A stretch of 64,000 nt of DNA from Ignavibacteria bacterium. Its GTDB lineage: Bacteria > Bacteroidota > Ignavibacteria > Kapaibacteriales > Kapaibacteriaceae. The DNA lies in contig JADJIQ010000005.1 in NCBI GenBank assembly GCA_016707005.1, positions 310,001 through 374,000 on the forward strand. Direction: 5' to 3'. The notes under the pieces are model-generated. The model saw nothing but the letters and a program-made list of their open reading frames with translations, searched no databases and was not told the origin of the DNA. The number at the start of each line of letters is the position of its first letter. Positions within the stretch are counted from its first letter, which is position 1. The position numbers were made by a program, and so were the translations under genes. This document shows positions 16,128-25,889 of this stretch, in pieces.

Positions 16128-19100
16128 GGCTCCGCACTTGTATCCTTGTCACCAATTCTAGGCACACTTTCAATAATCTTAGCATGGGTGGCAGGATTGA
16201 TCTTTGGGTCATATGATGTTGACTCCAACTCACCATTTTCTTTGTAGGTGTCTACTCTGTTTGCCATCGCTCCTCCCAAAGCATGTTGAGCATTTTCGCT
16301 AAGTACGTTAGGAGCTCTATTGGACAAGCCAGCTCCTTGGAGTAGTCTATGTACAATTTCATGGGTCTCACGTTCACCATTCAGATAGTTTGAGACACGA
16401 GCAGAAATTGCGGCAATAGCGCCCACCGTCCTCCCGTCAGCATCAACAAGCAGGGGATTCCTATACATAATGAAATGTCTTGATGTCTCCAGAGTTGCTC
16501 CATCTTGTTGAACATCGTTCGAAGACTCATAGTCTTGTGCAAGGAAATGACTGTGTGCCCTTTGCAATGATTGCTCTGATTCAGCCACACTCTCGGCATT
16601 TACTTTGGTTACGCTGATTCGATAGACCACGGGAAGTCCTGCTTCATCCGTTACATTCCCTTCGTTGAATGTGTTATTAATATATGCTTCAAGGTTGAAC
16701 TCATCCGGGTAGGAGAGTGCATTTGGACCTGCTCCCGTTGCGACGTAAACGTTTAACGCGATGACCCTTCGGATTGCGACGAACTCCCCAGTCTCCTGAT
16801 TTCGCCTTCCTTCTCGATAAGAGACACCTTCTAGTCCATCTAGATCAATTGAATACACAGGGTTTAGCGATGCGTATTGGTACGGTGTCAGAGATGCGAA
16901 TGAAGCACTCAACGGATCCACACTCAAGAACCTTGCGATCCGCGGATCATAGATGCGGAAGCCATAATCCTGCTGATTCCCCTCTCCCTTCACCTCATTG
17001 TCATTCTCCTTGCCGTTGAATCCGAACCTTGCCGCGTCTTCGCCACTGGCTCTCCACCGTCTGCCCGGCATCTCCATGCCGAATGGATAGTAGTCACGAC
17101 GGTCAATGACTTCGGCGTCTTGCGTTGTGTCTCCGAATCCGGTTGGACGTGCGATGAGAAGATCGCTGATCGTTACACGTACATTGCCGAGATGGTCGGT
17201 GAGTTCGTAGCGCTTTGATCCGGCGTTGCGGTGTTGCTCAGATCCGATCCATGCGTAGTTGCTGGTGCCGTAGGTGATGCCTCGTTGTTCAATGCCGAGT
17301 CTGCTGCTGCCGTAGATGTGGACTTCGCTCTGCTTGATCGCACTGTCGGCATGTGGACGTTCATAGACGCTGAGGATGTTTCCTTGTGCGTCACGTGCAT
17401 ACCACGTGGTGCTCTTGAGTGTGCTTGTTGGCTGGTAATACCTCTTCACCACACGGTTGCCCATGGCATCGTAGGTGTATTCGAGTTTTGACGTGCTACC
17501 CTTGGTGATGCTCTGGATCTTGTTCGACGGAGTCCACACAACGGCCGTGATGCCACTTGCCGTGTCTCCGATCATGTTTCCGGATGCATCGTAGGTGTAG
17601 GTGTTCGTGTCCTGATCGTCCACATCAAACGAGTGGTTGCCTGCCACGCCCCCTGGATCATCGACGTGTGTCAGACGATTGCGGCTTGTTTGATATCGGT
17701 AGACGAGGGAGTCCATGAGCGTACCTGCACTGTCGACACGGACGAGACTCTTGAGGTTACCGTTGCCGTCGTACGTGTACGAAGATCGGTAATTCGGCGT
17801 GGCTGTCCATGCGTTGGATACACGCGTGCTGAGTGTGTCAACGCGGATGCGGTTGAGCAGGTCGTAGCGGTAGCGAGAAGCAAGGTTCTCCTTGTATCCG
17901 GTTGATGTACGAGAGCCCCACTGCCACGCGCCGATATTGCCGTTGTAGAGCGAGGAAAGGGGCTCCTGGTGCCACGTGTTGCTAGACTCAGTGGTGGTGG
18001 CTGCATCGGCAAACGAGCCGGTGTGTTTGAAGTCGTCAGTGTGATAGCCTAGGAACATCCCGAAGGCATCACGACCGAACAGTGCATGTGCTTCCGATGA
18101 TCCGCTCTTGCCGTCTCTGCCCGGGTCGAGCGTTGGTTCAAGAGACGGGTTGTTGATAGCCTTGAGCCAGCCGTTGATGGTGTAGGTGTAGTCGATACCC
18201 TGCACGTTGTCCTGACCGATCTCAACCCGACGCAATGGACCGTGGGTTTCATAGGCATACGAGGCGTCCTTGGCCCAGATGATGCCGTCTTTTGATGTCT
18301 CACATGTGATGATGCGACCATCATGATCGTAGGTGAAGCGTTGGTGATAGGCGTCGTTTTGCTCGGGGCGGTAGTGGACCTTACGGACGCGGCCCGACAT
18401 CAGATCGTACTCGTAGCCCACGTAGGTTACGAGTGGATTAGTATTCTCTACGACAGCAGGGAGCGACTGCACCATCCATTTCACGTTGCCATGGGCGTCA
18501 TAGGAGTAATAGGTCTTGACTTGATCGCCCAATGTTGTGGTGTCGCCATCCTGATCGGACATAACACGCGACACCCGGTTGCGCAGATGTGTCTGAGCGC
18601 TGTCGCCGTACGGTATAGGCATGGTATATGCGCCCGTGTACGTCGTAATGATGCGATGCGTGCCCGCAGCCGTAGTTGAGGACGATGTAGCATCCGCTTC
18701 AGGGTCCGAGATTGTACTTGAACTCTGCCCAACCTCCACAACTCGGCCCAAGGCATCATAGTTGGTGTAGGAGTGTCGACTTATTGCTTGCTGTCGCGCG
18801 TTTTGCGATAGTCTCAAGCGCCCTACGTTGTCGTACCAGAACCTTGTGAGTCCTCCGTCCGGTGTGAACTGTTCCACCAGTTGACCAATGCTGTTGTAGG
18901 CATACGTGGTCTTCATGACGTGGCCGTTGGAGTCGCCCCGGTCCTCAGACAACTCAAGTGGCCTAAAGCCCGCAGGCGGCACGGTCTCAATGAGATTGCC
19001 GGCGCGGTCATAGTAGTACAACGTGTAGTGGTAGAACTTCTCACCGCGCTCAGCGATGAAGTGATCGTTGATCCGCTTCGGATCGAAGCAGGTGGTGTCG

Positions 19101-22100
19101 TAGGTAACGTCCACTTCAATAAGCTTACGCTCAAGACATTCCGACATCTGCTGATCGATGCTTGCCACGAGCCGTTCAACTTCTTCCGCAGCACAGCTCT
19201 TTGGAGTAAGCAGCACAGTTGGGGCAAGAGTGTCGGCATAGACCCATCGGAAGCATGCGGTACCACAGTTGACGGTGTCGCAGATGCCGCAAACAGGAAT
19301 GGCTTTGCATGAGTCCTGCGTTTGCGGGACGGAGCACGAAAAGTCGAGACAGCGCGGAAAGGTGTAGATCTGAACAGTATCATTCAACCTCAATCTAAAC
19401 GCAAGCTTTCCTTCGGGAGTCTGAATAAACCGCCCAATTGAGTCCCGGAAGTTCTGTCCGTTAAGGAGATCAACGAATGCGTGCTTGTCTTGAGTGAACC
19501 GGCGCTGATTGTATTGAAGACCCATACCCTCCGGCAATACCATCCCAATGTTGTATATGGAATCGTAAGCCGGAGCCCACATGTGGAATTGCAAGTTCTC
19601 AGTAGTATCACACAGCGACAGCCCTAGATCACCAACAACATAGAGCGAGTCGTCAGTCGGTGATAAACGGACGAGCCATTTCGTTTTTGAAGTAAACCTC
19701 AGAAACTCTTCCAACTCACTCATTGTAATCGTTCTGCCGTTTATGCATGCGATGGTTTCTGTCTCACACATCGTCCAAGACAGTATGGCTGGGATTGGAT
19801 CAACAGTCGGATACCACAATCCGTCGACGTCACAGGCCATGCTCGGCTTTAGAGGATCGTCGATCCGGGCTACGGTTATCTCGTCATCAGAATAATTAAC
19901 CTCAGCTCTAACTTTGTAGAATGTTACATGGTCATCATCCGTGTGAAAGAGCTCTGTCGTGTTTGTTTCTTGGATATAGAGATCAGCCAGAATGTCTTCA
20001 GATACCTTTTTACCCCAATTGTCGGCAAAATACTTGTTGAGAATGGCTACAAGCGGGTGTGGGTTCGTCGGTCCGTATGGTTCAGATATCGCATCTATTG
20101 CAGGTGGCTCATACATGATCTTGCATTCACTGCCGATGCGCTGAACAAAGAAGCGCGACTGCTTAACCTTGTTGACAGTAAACGTCCATATCCCTGCTGA
20201 GTCAACATCGTTGGTGGAATCCGCAGGTGGAAGGCATGTTGTCTCGATCTGCGGGAACTCAGCCGCGAGCATGGCTATGATCGGACGAGCATTCCATCGC
20301 GAGACAACGGCGACTGCCGTGTCGCGATAGGCAAGAAGTTCGGCATTGAGAACTTCTACGATCAGGTCGGCAAGGACAACCGTTCTCTCGACATGCTTCC
20401 ACTGCTCGGTCGGGCACGTATCGCCTTCCATAGGTCGTTGCACGCGGAACGAGGTTGCATAGGATGCCTCTTGCCATTCCTTGATATCATCTCCGTTGGG
20501 ACGGATGATGATGGGGTGTCCATCCAGTGAGTCCCATTCTATTGGGAACGAGCATTGATCCTTGCACTCAGCAACGAGCATGTTTACCATGCAGGAGAGC
20601 TGGTAGGATTTGATCACTTCTTCGCGTGGTTCACCAACAGGAAGCCTGTCTAGGTGGCCTTCGACCCAATATCCTTCCTTGTTGTACATCCTGACGATGC
20701 TATCACGGAAGGCTGTTCTGCGCCGTTCGCACGAGCTTTGGCAAGTGTCGATCATGCCCTTGTAATAGGCTTCCACGCCGAGGGAGTCTATGTGCTCGTC
20801 AACGGGCTTGTAGTATGGGTTATTCTCTTCAGCCAGTTCTGCAAGCCTCGCTGTTTCGTCGACATTTGCTCGCAACCTGTCTGTTCCGGCAATGCATTGT
20901 TGAAGCTGCCTGTACTTGTCGTTGATCTCCACGGAATCGGTCGATGAGCAGGTCCACGTAGAGTCATATTGCAAAGCCAATTCGCACGTCGCGTTTGTGG
21001 AATCATTGGGCGAGCGCGGCATGATCTTCCACGCATTTAAGATCCACGCCGCACCCGTGATCTTCTCAGAATACGGTGCTGCGCTACAATACTTGGTGCC
21101 GGCGCAGTTGAGGAACTGCGTGATGATATTCTCACCGGCATGCGTCCACACTGTGGTATCACTCGTCCATCTCGTTGCGTCCCACGCGCCCACCACAGCT
21201 TGCCAGCATGCATAGAGTTCGGCGCAGTTATAGCCCCCTTCCTCTACCATCCGTCGAACGAGAGAGTCGATAATACCGTTAGCGCTTGTGTCTCCGCCAG
21301 GTATAAGGTCTACGTCCGACAAAAGGAGGCTGCCGTCATACCAACGAACATACGTCGAGAGAACGCGACCGGAGTCCGTTCCCGTGCGTTCCAGAACAGA
21401 GGCTTCCCACCGATCAAAGAGCATCGCTTCGTAGTTGTAGCGCCCATTTTCAGTTTCGCACCCGGTCTTGCAGCGAGCTGTATCAAGGACGATGCCACAA
21501 CAGTCATCTGCTTGTACATAGGCCACGGAGTTCGAATCGATGACCGAGTCGCGATACGTACGGTAGCGCTGGAGCATCCTACGGGCCATTGTTTCATCCG
21601 TGAGATGAAGACCATCACGCATACGATCAAGGTCGGTTGCATTATCCTCAGAATTGAAGGCGGCTGCGAGGATCTGATTTGTTACTGTCCGATGACCGTC
21701 CGCCACTTCTTGCTTGATGACTTCAGCGTGTGTCGAGTCAGGTCCAAGCACGATTGGTGTGAGGGTGCGCCTAAGGATGTACGATCCCGGTTCGAGCTCG
21801 TGGGTGACCTCCGAGATGGTCGAGGGCGACACACCCGGGCATTCGCCATGGACTGCATCGAGCGAGTCAGCATAGATCACCTCGCCCGAGGAGACTTCAA
21901 TCACCTCTACCTTGGCGTGGTATTCACACGTGGAACAGAAGTTTGCACATTCGTTGCGTAGGGTATCCGGATCCAGGAAGTAGCTAAACGTCACGGATGT
22001 AGAAGTCAATATCTCAAGGGGGCGCTCAGCAATGATCCGTCGGTCGTCAACGTTTGTTCCTCGTCGGACGGTGTCCTGAATAACAACGTCGTTAACCACA

Positions 22101-23875
22101 GATGAATCATTAAGCGTCAGAAGTGCGCTGTTGCCGCTACCTGCTACAAGCGCTGTTGCGAGTGTCTTACCATCGAATCGGACATAGGCAACCGAGGTGA
22201 CCCCGTTCTGATCGGTCGTAGCTACACGACTAACGGCGGTATCTGTTGGCGCGTCCTTGCCGAACATCGTCACAAGTTCGCGGTCGCTTACAGGGCCATA
22301 AGATGTGCGAATCGTTTTCCCGCTTCCGATCTTATGAGCGCTGCCCACGGCAGACTGCTCTACCGAGCGTGACAGCGGGTCATTGGACAAGACCGTGCGT
22401 TGGAAGGCAAAGCTGTCCGCTGAGGGCACTGCCTTGTTAGCGTTGCTGCTAGACCAATACGTGTTGATGTCTCCACTCATCGCACTAACAAGCGAGGGAA
22501 GATTATCAAAGTGTTTGGCGCGGTAGTCTGACGGGGTGGAGGATGTTGTTACCAGGTTTGTAACGTACTTGAGGTGCGCCGGCGTTGATCCCGAACGAAC
22601 CTTTGGAGCTGCCAGCGTCGAAACTAGGGGCCTCCCTTCGTAGTCAAGCACGGATTGTTGCACCAGCACATCTCCCGACGTCGTCACCGGTGTTTGCACC
22701 TGCAATGGCTGCATCAGGCGCGAGGCGTACGTGATGCCCTCAGCAATTCCCGTCAGTCCGCCATCATCTTCAACAAACGAGCGGTTGAAGATCCAGTTCT
22801 TATCGCGGTCAAACTGCCTGTAATAGAAGTAGGGCTTACTGCTATCGAATTCAACATCCTGTTGATTGTCCATATCCGTCAAGCTCAGGATCGTTACCAT
22901 ATCGTCCTGAGCTGGAGCCTTTGACCAGCACCCCCAGTTCTTTTCGTTGCCGATGCCACCAGGGTAGTAGTTCCCAATGGGCCGCACGCGCCATGCGTAG
23001 TAGCCCGTGCCTTCCGCCAATGTGAAGTCGATATGCGTCGCAGGACCATAGGTGATGAACCGCTGGGCCTGACGCCAATCAACCTTTGCATACGTCTTGA
23101 GCTCTGAATCGCGGTTACTAGGGCTTGTATTGTAAAGCCGCAAGACTTCTACTTCGAATGAGGGGTAAAGGTCTGGGCACAGCGTAACGTTGTCTTTCAC
23201 TTGCCACGATAACCGCACAGGGTGCGTGGTGTCGGCTAATGAGTCGGTGTGGACATACAAGTTCGATGGACAGCTTAGAGTTGACCCCGGGTAAGGGAGG
23301 ATGCGGTACTCTTGGATGAGCTTGGCGGAGAAGACCAACGAGTCGATCATCTCCGATGAGAGGCCAGTTGTGTCAAGCCCGGTGATTTCAATAACGATCT
23401 CATTGGAAGTCTCTGAGCCCGGATCACAGGAAAGGTCAGCATACTGGGTCACGTCGATCACCATTGTCGCGACTGGCTTGGTAGCCGTTAGCGTACCTGC
23501 TATCTCTAGCATTTCACCAGAGCTGTATGACCATCGAGGCGTTAAGCCATCGTACCCGTTAACAATGAACTCAACACCAATCTCAAACAAACCACGACCG
23601 TGCATATATCGCTCACTCTGACCCTGGATTCCGAAGGACAGGACGAGCAATGCACGAGACAGGCACTTTTGCCCACACGTAACCTCAGAAGGCATTGCCG
23701 CGAACGATACAACTATGGATTGTTCCGGGGCCACACTTTCGCCCAAAAGCGAAGCAGAATCCGTACGCTCAAGCATTGGTACATACTGGACGGTCTCTGT
23801 TAGCCTATGCTTTTGAGCAACAACGCTCAGTGATGTCAGCAAGAGCAGCAACAAAAAAGTCAGCGACTTCACCAT
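16124..23875 (-). CDS. Giant RHS-repeat protein with C-terminal HExxH region
   Basis: A 2583-aa secreted protein. The ATG at 23875 follows GGAGGAGAT, a good Shine-Dalgarno, and starts a signal peptide (MVKSLTFLLLLLLTSLSVVAQ); the longer frame start is a TTG inside that region. A Bacteroidota RHS N-terminal part with Cys-rich segments fills ~1-1650. RHS/YD repeats follow (TYAYNSIGQLVEQFTPDGG, YTYDAMGNRVVKRYY), then the core end DYYPFGMEMPGR, GFNGKEND and RIYDPRIARFLSVDPL. After DLDGLEG about 215 residues form a variable tail containing HEIVH at ~2505-2509, an HExxH zinc-protease motif with acidic and His residues ~20 positions later. I infer a metalloprotease-type toxin tip. No T9SS tail is seen. 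Confidence 0.88.
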   Translation of the reverse strand: MVKSLTFLLLLLLTSLSVVAQKHRLTETVQYVPMLERTDSASLLGESVAPEQSIVVSFAAMPSEVTCGQKCLSRALLVLSFGIQGQSERYMHGRGLFEIGVEFIVNGYDGLTPRWSYSSGEMLEIAGTLTATKPVATMVIDVTQYADLSCDPGSETSNEIVIEITGLDTTGLSSEMIDSLVFSAKLIQEYRILPYPGSTLSCPSNLYVHTDSLADTTHPVRLSWQVKDNVTLCPDLYPSFEVEVLRLYNTSPSNRDSELKTYAKVDWRQAQRFITYGPATHIDFTLAEGTGYYAWRVRPIGNYYPGGIGNEKNWGCWSKAPAQDDMVTILSLTDMDNQQDVEFDSSKPYFYYRQFDRDKNWIFNRSFVEDDGGLTGIAEGITYASRLMQPLQVQTPVTTSGDVLVQQSVLDYEGRPLVSTLAAPKVRSGSTPAHLKYVTNLVTTSSTPSDYRAKHFDNLPSLVSAMSGDINTYWSSSNANKAVPSADSFAFQRTVLSNDPLSRSVEQSAVGSAHKIGSGKTIRTSYGPVSDRELVTMFGKDAPTDTAVSRVATTDQNGVTSVAYVRFDGKTLATALVAGSGNSALLTLNDSSVVNDVVIQDTVRRGTNVDDRRIIAERPLEILTSTSVTFSYFLDPDTLRNECANFCSTCEYHAKVEVIEVSSGEVIYADSLDAVHGECPGVSPSTISEVTHELEPGSYILRRTLTPIVLGPDSTHAEVIKQEVADGHRTVTNQILAAAFNSEDNATDLDRMRDGLHLTDETMARRMLQRYRTYRDSVIDSNSVAYVQADDCCGIVLDTARCKTGCETENGRYNYEAMLFDRWEASVLERTGTDSGRVLSTYVRWYDGSLLLSDVDLIPGGDTSANGIIDSLVRRMVEEGGYNCAELYACWQAVVGAWDATRWTSDTTVWTHAGENIITQFLNCAGTKYCSAAPYSEKITGAAWILNAWKIMPRSPNDSTNATCELALQYDSTWTCSSTDSVEINDKYRQLQQCIAGTDRLRANVDETARLAELAEENNPYYKPVDEHIDSLGVEAYYKGMIDTCQSSCERRRTAFRDSIVRMYNKEGYWVEGHLDRLPVGEPREEVIKSYQLSCMVNMLVAECKDQCSFPIEWDSLDGHPIIIRPNGDDIKEWQEASYATSFRVQRPMEGDTCPTEQWKHVERTVVLADLIVEVLNAELLAYRDTAVAVVSRWNARPIIAMLAAEFPQIETTCLPPADSTNDVDSAGIWTFTVNKVKQSRFFVQRIGSECKIMYEPPAIDAISEPYGPTNPHPLVAILNKYFADNWGKKVSEDILADLYIQETNTTELFHTDDDHVTFYKVRAEVNYSDDEITVARIDDPLKPSMACDVDGLWYPTVDPIPAILSWTMCETETIACINGRTITMSELEEFLRFTSKTKWLVRLSPTDDSLYVVGDLGLSLCDTTENLQFHMWAPAYDSIYNIGMVLPEGMGLQYNQRRFTQDKHAFVDLLNGQNFRDSIGRFIQTPEGKLAFRLRLNDTVQIYTFPRCLDFSCSVPQTQDSCKAIPVCGICDTVNCGTACFRWVYADTLAPTVLLTPKSCAAEEVERLVASIDQQMSECLERKLIEVDVTYDTTCFDPKRINDHFIAERGEKFYHYTLYYYDRAGNLIETVPPAGFRPLELSEDRGDSNGHVMKTTYAYNSIGQLVEQFTPDGGLTRFWYDNVGRLRLSQNARQQAISRHSYTNYDALGRVVEVGQSSSTISDPEADATSSSTTAAGTHRIITTYTGAYTMPIPYGDSAQTHLRNRVSRVMSDQDGDTTTLGDQVKTYYSYDAHGNVKWMVQSLPAVVENTNPLVTYVGYEYDLMSGRVRKVHYRPEQNDAYHQRFTYDHDGRIITCETSKDGIIWAKDASYAYETHGPLRRVEIGQDNVQGIDYTYTINGWLKAINNPSLEPTLDPGRDGKSGSSEAHALFGRDAFGMFLGYHTDDFKHTGSFADAATTTESSNTWHQEPLSSLYNGNIGAWQWGSRTSTGYKENLASRYRYDLLNRIRVDTLSTRVSNAWTATPNYRSSYTYDGNGNLKSLVRVDSAGTLMDSLVYRYQTSRNRLTHVDDPGGVAGNHSFDVDDQDTNTYTYDASGNMIGDTASGITAVVWTPSNKIQSITKGSTSKLEYTYDAMGNRVVKRYYQPTSTLKSTTWYARDAQGNILSVYERPHADSAIKQSEVHIYGSSRLGIEQRGITYGTSNYAWIGSEQHRNAGSKRYELTDHLGNVRVTISDLLIARPTGFGDTTQDAEVIDRRDYYPFGMEMPGRRWRASGEDAARFGFNGKENDNEVKGEGNQQDYGFRIYDPRIARFLSVDPLSASFASLTPYQYASLNPVYSIDLDGLEGVSYREGRRNQETGEFVAIRRVIALNVYVATGAGPNALSYPDEFNLEAYINNTFNEGNVTDEAGLPVVYRISVTKVNAESVAESEQSLQRAHSHFLAQDYESSNDVQQDGATLETSRHFIMYRNPLLVDADGRTVGAIAAISARVSNYLNGERETHEIVHRLLQGAGLSNRAPNVLSENAQHALGGAMANRVDTYKENGELESTSYDPKINPATHAKIIESVPRIGDKDTSAEP

Positions 23876-23913
23876 ATCTCCTCCAATTCTCAACGTGATT
23901 TCATCGTAGGTTC

Positions 23914-25032
23914 CTACCGAGAGCGAACAACTCTAAATCCAGCTGGAGCCATTCCATCACCAGTCGCAAACGGATCTATCGCACGATAGGTAGACGTGTA
24001 GCAATCACTCGAGAAGCCTGAGTAGTTTCCGCCACGTGTGATTATGTTTTCGGACACAAAGCCTCGCCAAGGATCAGTTTGCGCTTCAGCAGTGTATGGC
24101 GTTGGAGACTCAAAGCAGAACTCTGCAATGTTGCCTAGCACATCGTAGATACCCCAAGCATTAGGCATCTTAAGGCCAACTGGTTGACTCACGCGCTCAC
24201 CTGACCCGTCAATTGAATTTTCCCGATACCATGCGATAGGGTCGATTACGACATTAGGGTCTTTACCATCGCTGATTCCTGCATACGTATTGTCAGTTGT
24301 CCCGGCCCTTGCGAAGTACTCCCATTCGGCACTCGTTGGAAGGCGGTAGCCATTAGAAGTGCGATTCCATTGTATCGATGTTCCGTTCACTGTGTAGGGA
24401 GGAGTGAGTCCTTCTAGTTCGGATAGCTTATTGCAGTAGGCAACCATGCCAATAATGTTTAGATCACCAACTGGTTTGTTCGGTCCCTTGGAAACGGTCG
24501 GATTTAACCCCATGACACTTTCATACTGTTTCTGAGTGACCTCATACTTTCCAACCCAGAGACCTTTTGTGAATGTCACCTGATGAACAGGTTTCACCTT
24601 TGATCCACCACCCAACTGGCCTTCAATTGCCCCCATCATAAACGTCCCGGGCTCAACAGCTACCATCTCCGGCACTTCATAGGTTGGTATTGTCTTGGCA
24701 ACAAAGTCACTGATCGTTGTATCGGCTCCACTCACGGCGACGGTTTGCGTTGCCGGTGTAAAAGTCATTCCGGCCTTTGTAGGCGTTACCACGTACGAGC
24801 CATTATCAAGATCAGTGATCGCATACGAGCCCGTTGCATCGGTTGTCACTGACTTAGATGGAACAGCAATCGTAACGCCACTCACACTCTCTGTTGTAGT
24901 GGCCTTGACCTTGCCCTTGATCGCGAACTTGTTTGTTGGGTCAGGTGGAGGCGTGGTACTTGAGCACGCGCCAAGAGCAATGCCCAAGACAAGAACTCCG
25001 AGAGCACTTGAGTAGGAGAGAATGTTCTTCAT
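23914..25032 (-). CDS. Lipoprotein with SUMF1 (FGE-sulfatase-like) domain
   Basis: A 372-aa lipoprotein: signal peptide ending in GIALGAC (lipobox), a carboxypeptidase-regulatory-like beta domain at ~35-115 (IKGKVKATTTESVSGVTIAV), and a SUMF1/FGE-like domain from ~125 (VEPGTFMMGA, GYRLPTSAEWEYFARAG, NAWGIYDVLGNIAEF, APAGFRVVRSR). The two closely spaced catalytic cysteines of true formylglycine-generating enzymes are missing (TRGGNYSGFSSDCYTSTYR has only one), so a binding rather than enzymatic role is likely. AGGA lies 8 bp before the ATG. It lies 38 bp before the RHS start. A paralogue sits outside the island at 43079-44218. Confidence 0.85.
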   Translation of the reverse strand: MKNILSYSSALGVLVLGIALGACSSTTPPPDPTNKFAIKGKVKATTTESVSGVTIAVPSKSVTTDATGSYAITDLDNGSYVVTPTKAGMTFTPATQTVAVSGADTTISDFVAKTIPTYEVPEMVAVEPGTFMMGAIEGQLGGGSKVKPVHQVTFTKGLWVGKYEVTQKQYESVMGLNPTVSKGPNKPVGDLNIIGMVAYCNKLSELEGLTPPYTVNGTSIQWNRTSNGYRLPTSAEWEYFARAGTTDNTYAGISDGKDPNVVIDPIAWYRENSIDGSGERVSQPVGLKMPNAWGIYDVLGNIAEFCFESPTPYTAEAQTDPWRGFVSENIITRGGNYSGFSSDCYTSTYRAIDPFATGDGMAPAGFRVVRSR

Positions 25033-25097
25033 GTTGTTGTTCCTGCTTCGCTGATGTTAGAATGTTGTTCGTGTTGTTGGTACTTGTCTTAGGCCAC

Positions 25098-25889
25098 CTA
25101 TTCAACGGCCCGCCCAAGGTTTCTCAGATCATGGACAGTGTAGTCCTTGTAGGCCGCTGCCGGCTTGCCCTTCTTCGTGATGAGCTTCTGCATCGCTTCA
25201 TTGGCATCATCAAGTTCATCTTGCCGGGCCTTTCGCGTTGTTACGTTCGACACCGTCAGCGTCTTGACAGGAGCCCCTTTGGGATAAGTGCACGAGATCG
25301 AAACAAACGCCCCTTGACTGGTGACAATGGTGGTGATGCTTGTTGGTTGGCTTCGCCCCATTGCCTCGGAGCCGCCGACTGACGTGATAGGCATGTGCTT
25401 GGGCTGAGCTGACTTGGCTTGTTTCACTTCTGTTGTCACTACAAGATTGCCTGTTCCTTCTTCGCGTTCGCACGAGCTTTTGGCAGATGCTGCGATGAGA
25501 TCCAAGAGCAGAGTGAATGCCTCGGCTTGTGCCTTTGCGGCTACCTTCTCCAGTGACTTCGTCGGCTTAGAAAGTATCATGCGTTTGACGGTGGTCGCCA
25601 CCTGCACGGTAGTCTCCGTAGTGTAGACAAAGAGGCCCTGACGGCTTTGGATCCTCAGAACCTTAGGCGTACGTGTAATCTCAACGGTATCCCTTACCGG
25701 CTGACTACCAGCTTGGTGTCCTGTGGTTTCTATGACGTACGTCACCACATCGCCTATGTTAGGCACGGCCGTTTGTGCGGCGGCGCGAATAGCGCGCACG
25801 ACGTAGTCTGCGCACGACGCGTCTTGCTGTGCGATGGCAATGCCGCCTGCGAACATCGCCACCGCTATGATGTAGAGTGCCCAGCGCAT
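25098..25889 (-). CDS. Hypothetical secreted protein
   Basis: A 263-aa protein with a signal peptide (MRWALYIIAVAMFAGGIAIAQ) and no domain I recognise. The mature part is Lys/Thr/Val-rich and probably beta-structured, with a charged helical end. The ATG at 25889 shares one base with the upstream stop (TGATG) and has AGAGG 8 bp before it; a TTG one codon earlier is a less likely start. Its place between the SpvB-like and SUMF1/RHS genes marks it as a component of the same secreted system. Function unknown. Confidence 0.7.
   Translation of the reverse strand: MRWALYIIAVAMFAGGIAIAQQDASCADYVVRAIRAAAQTAVPNIGDVVTYVIETTGHQAGSQPVRDTVEITRTPKVLRIQSRQGLFVYTTETTVQVATTVKRMILSKPTKSLEKVAAKAQAEAFTLLLDLIAASAKSSCEREEGTGNLVVTTEVKQAKSAQPKHMPITSVGGSEAMGRSQPTSITTIVTSQGAFVSISCTYPKGAPVKTLTVSNVTTRKARQDELDDANEAMQKLITKKGKPAAAYKDYTVHDLRNLGRAVE

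Noticed and set aside
16124..23875. T9SS export of the RHS protein
   Set aside because: Its C terminus is a variable HExxH tail without the sorting-domain pattern; only a standard signal peptide is visible.
23876..23893. Earlier start of the RHS gene (TTG at 23893)
   Set aside because: The stretch holds the GGAGGAG ribosome-binding site for the ATG at 23875, and the extra residues precede the signal peptide.
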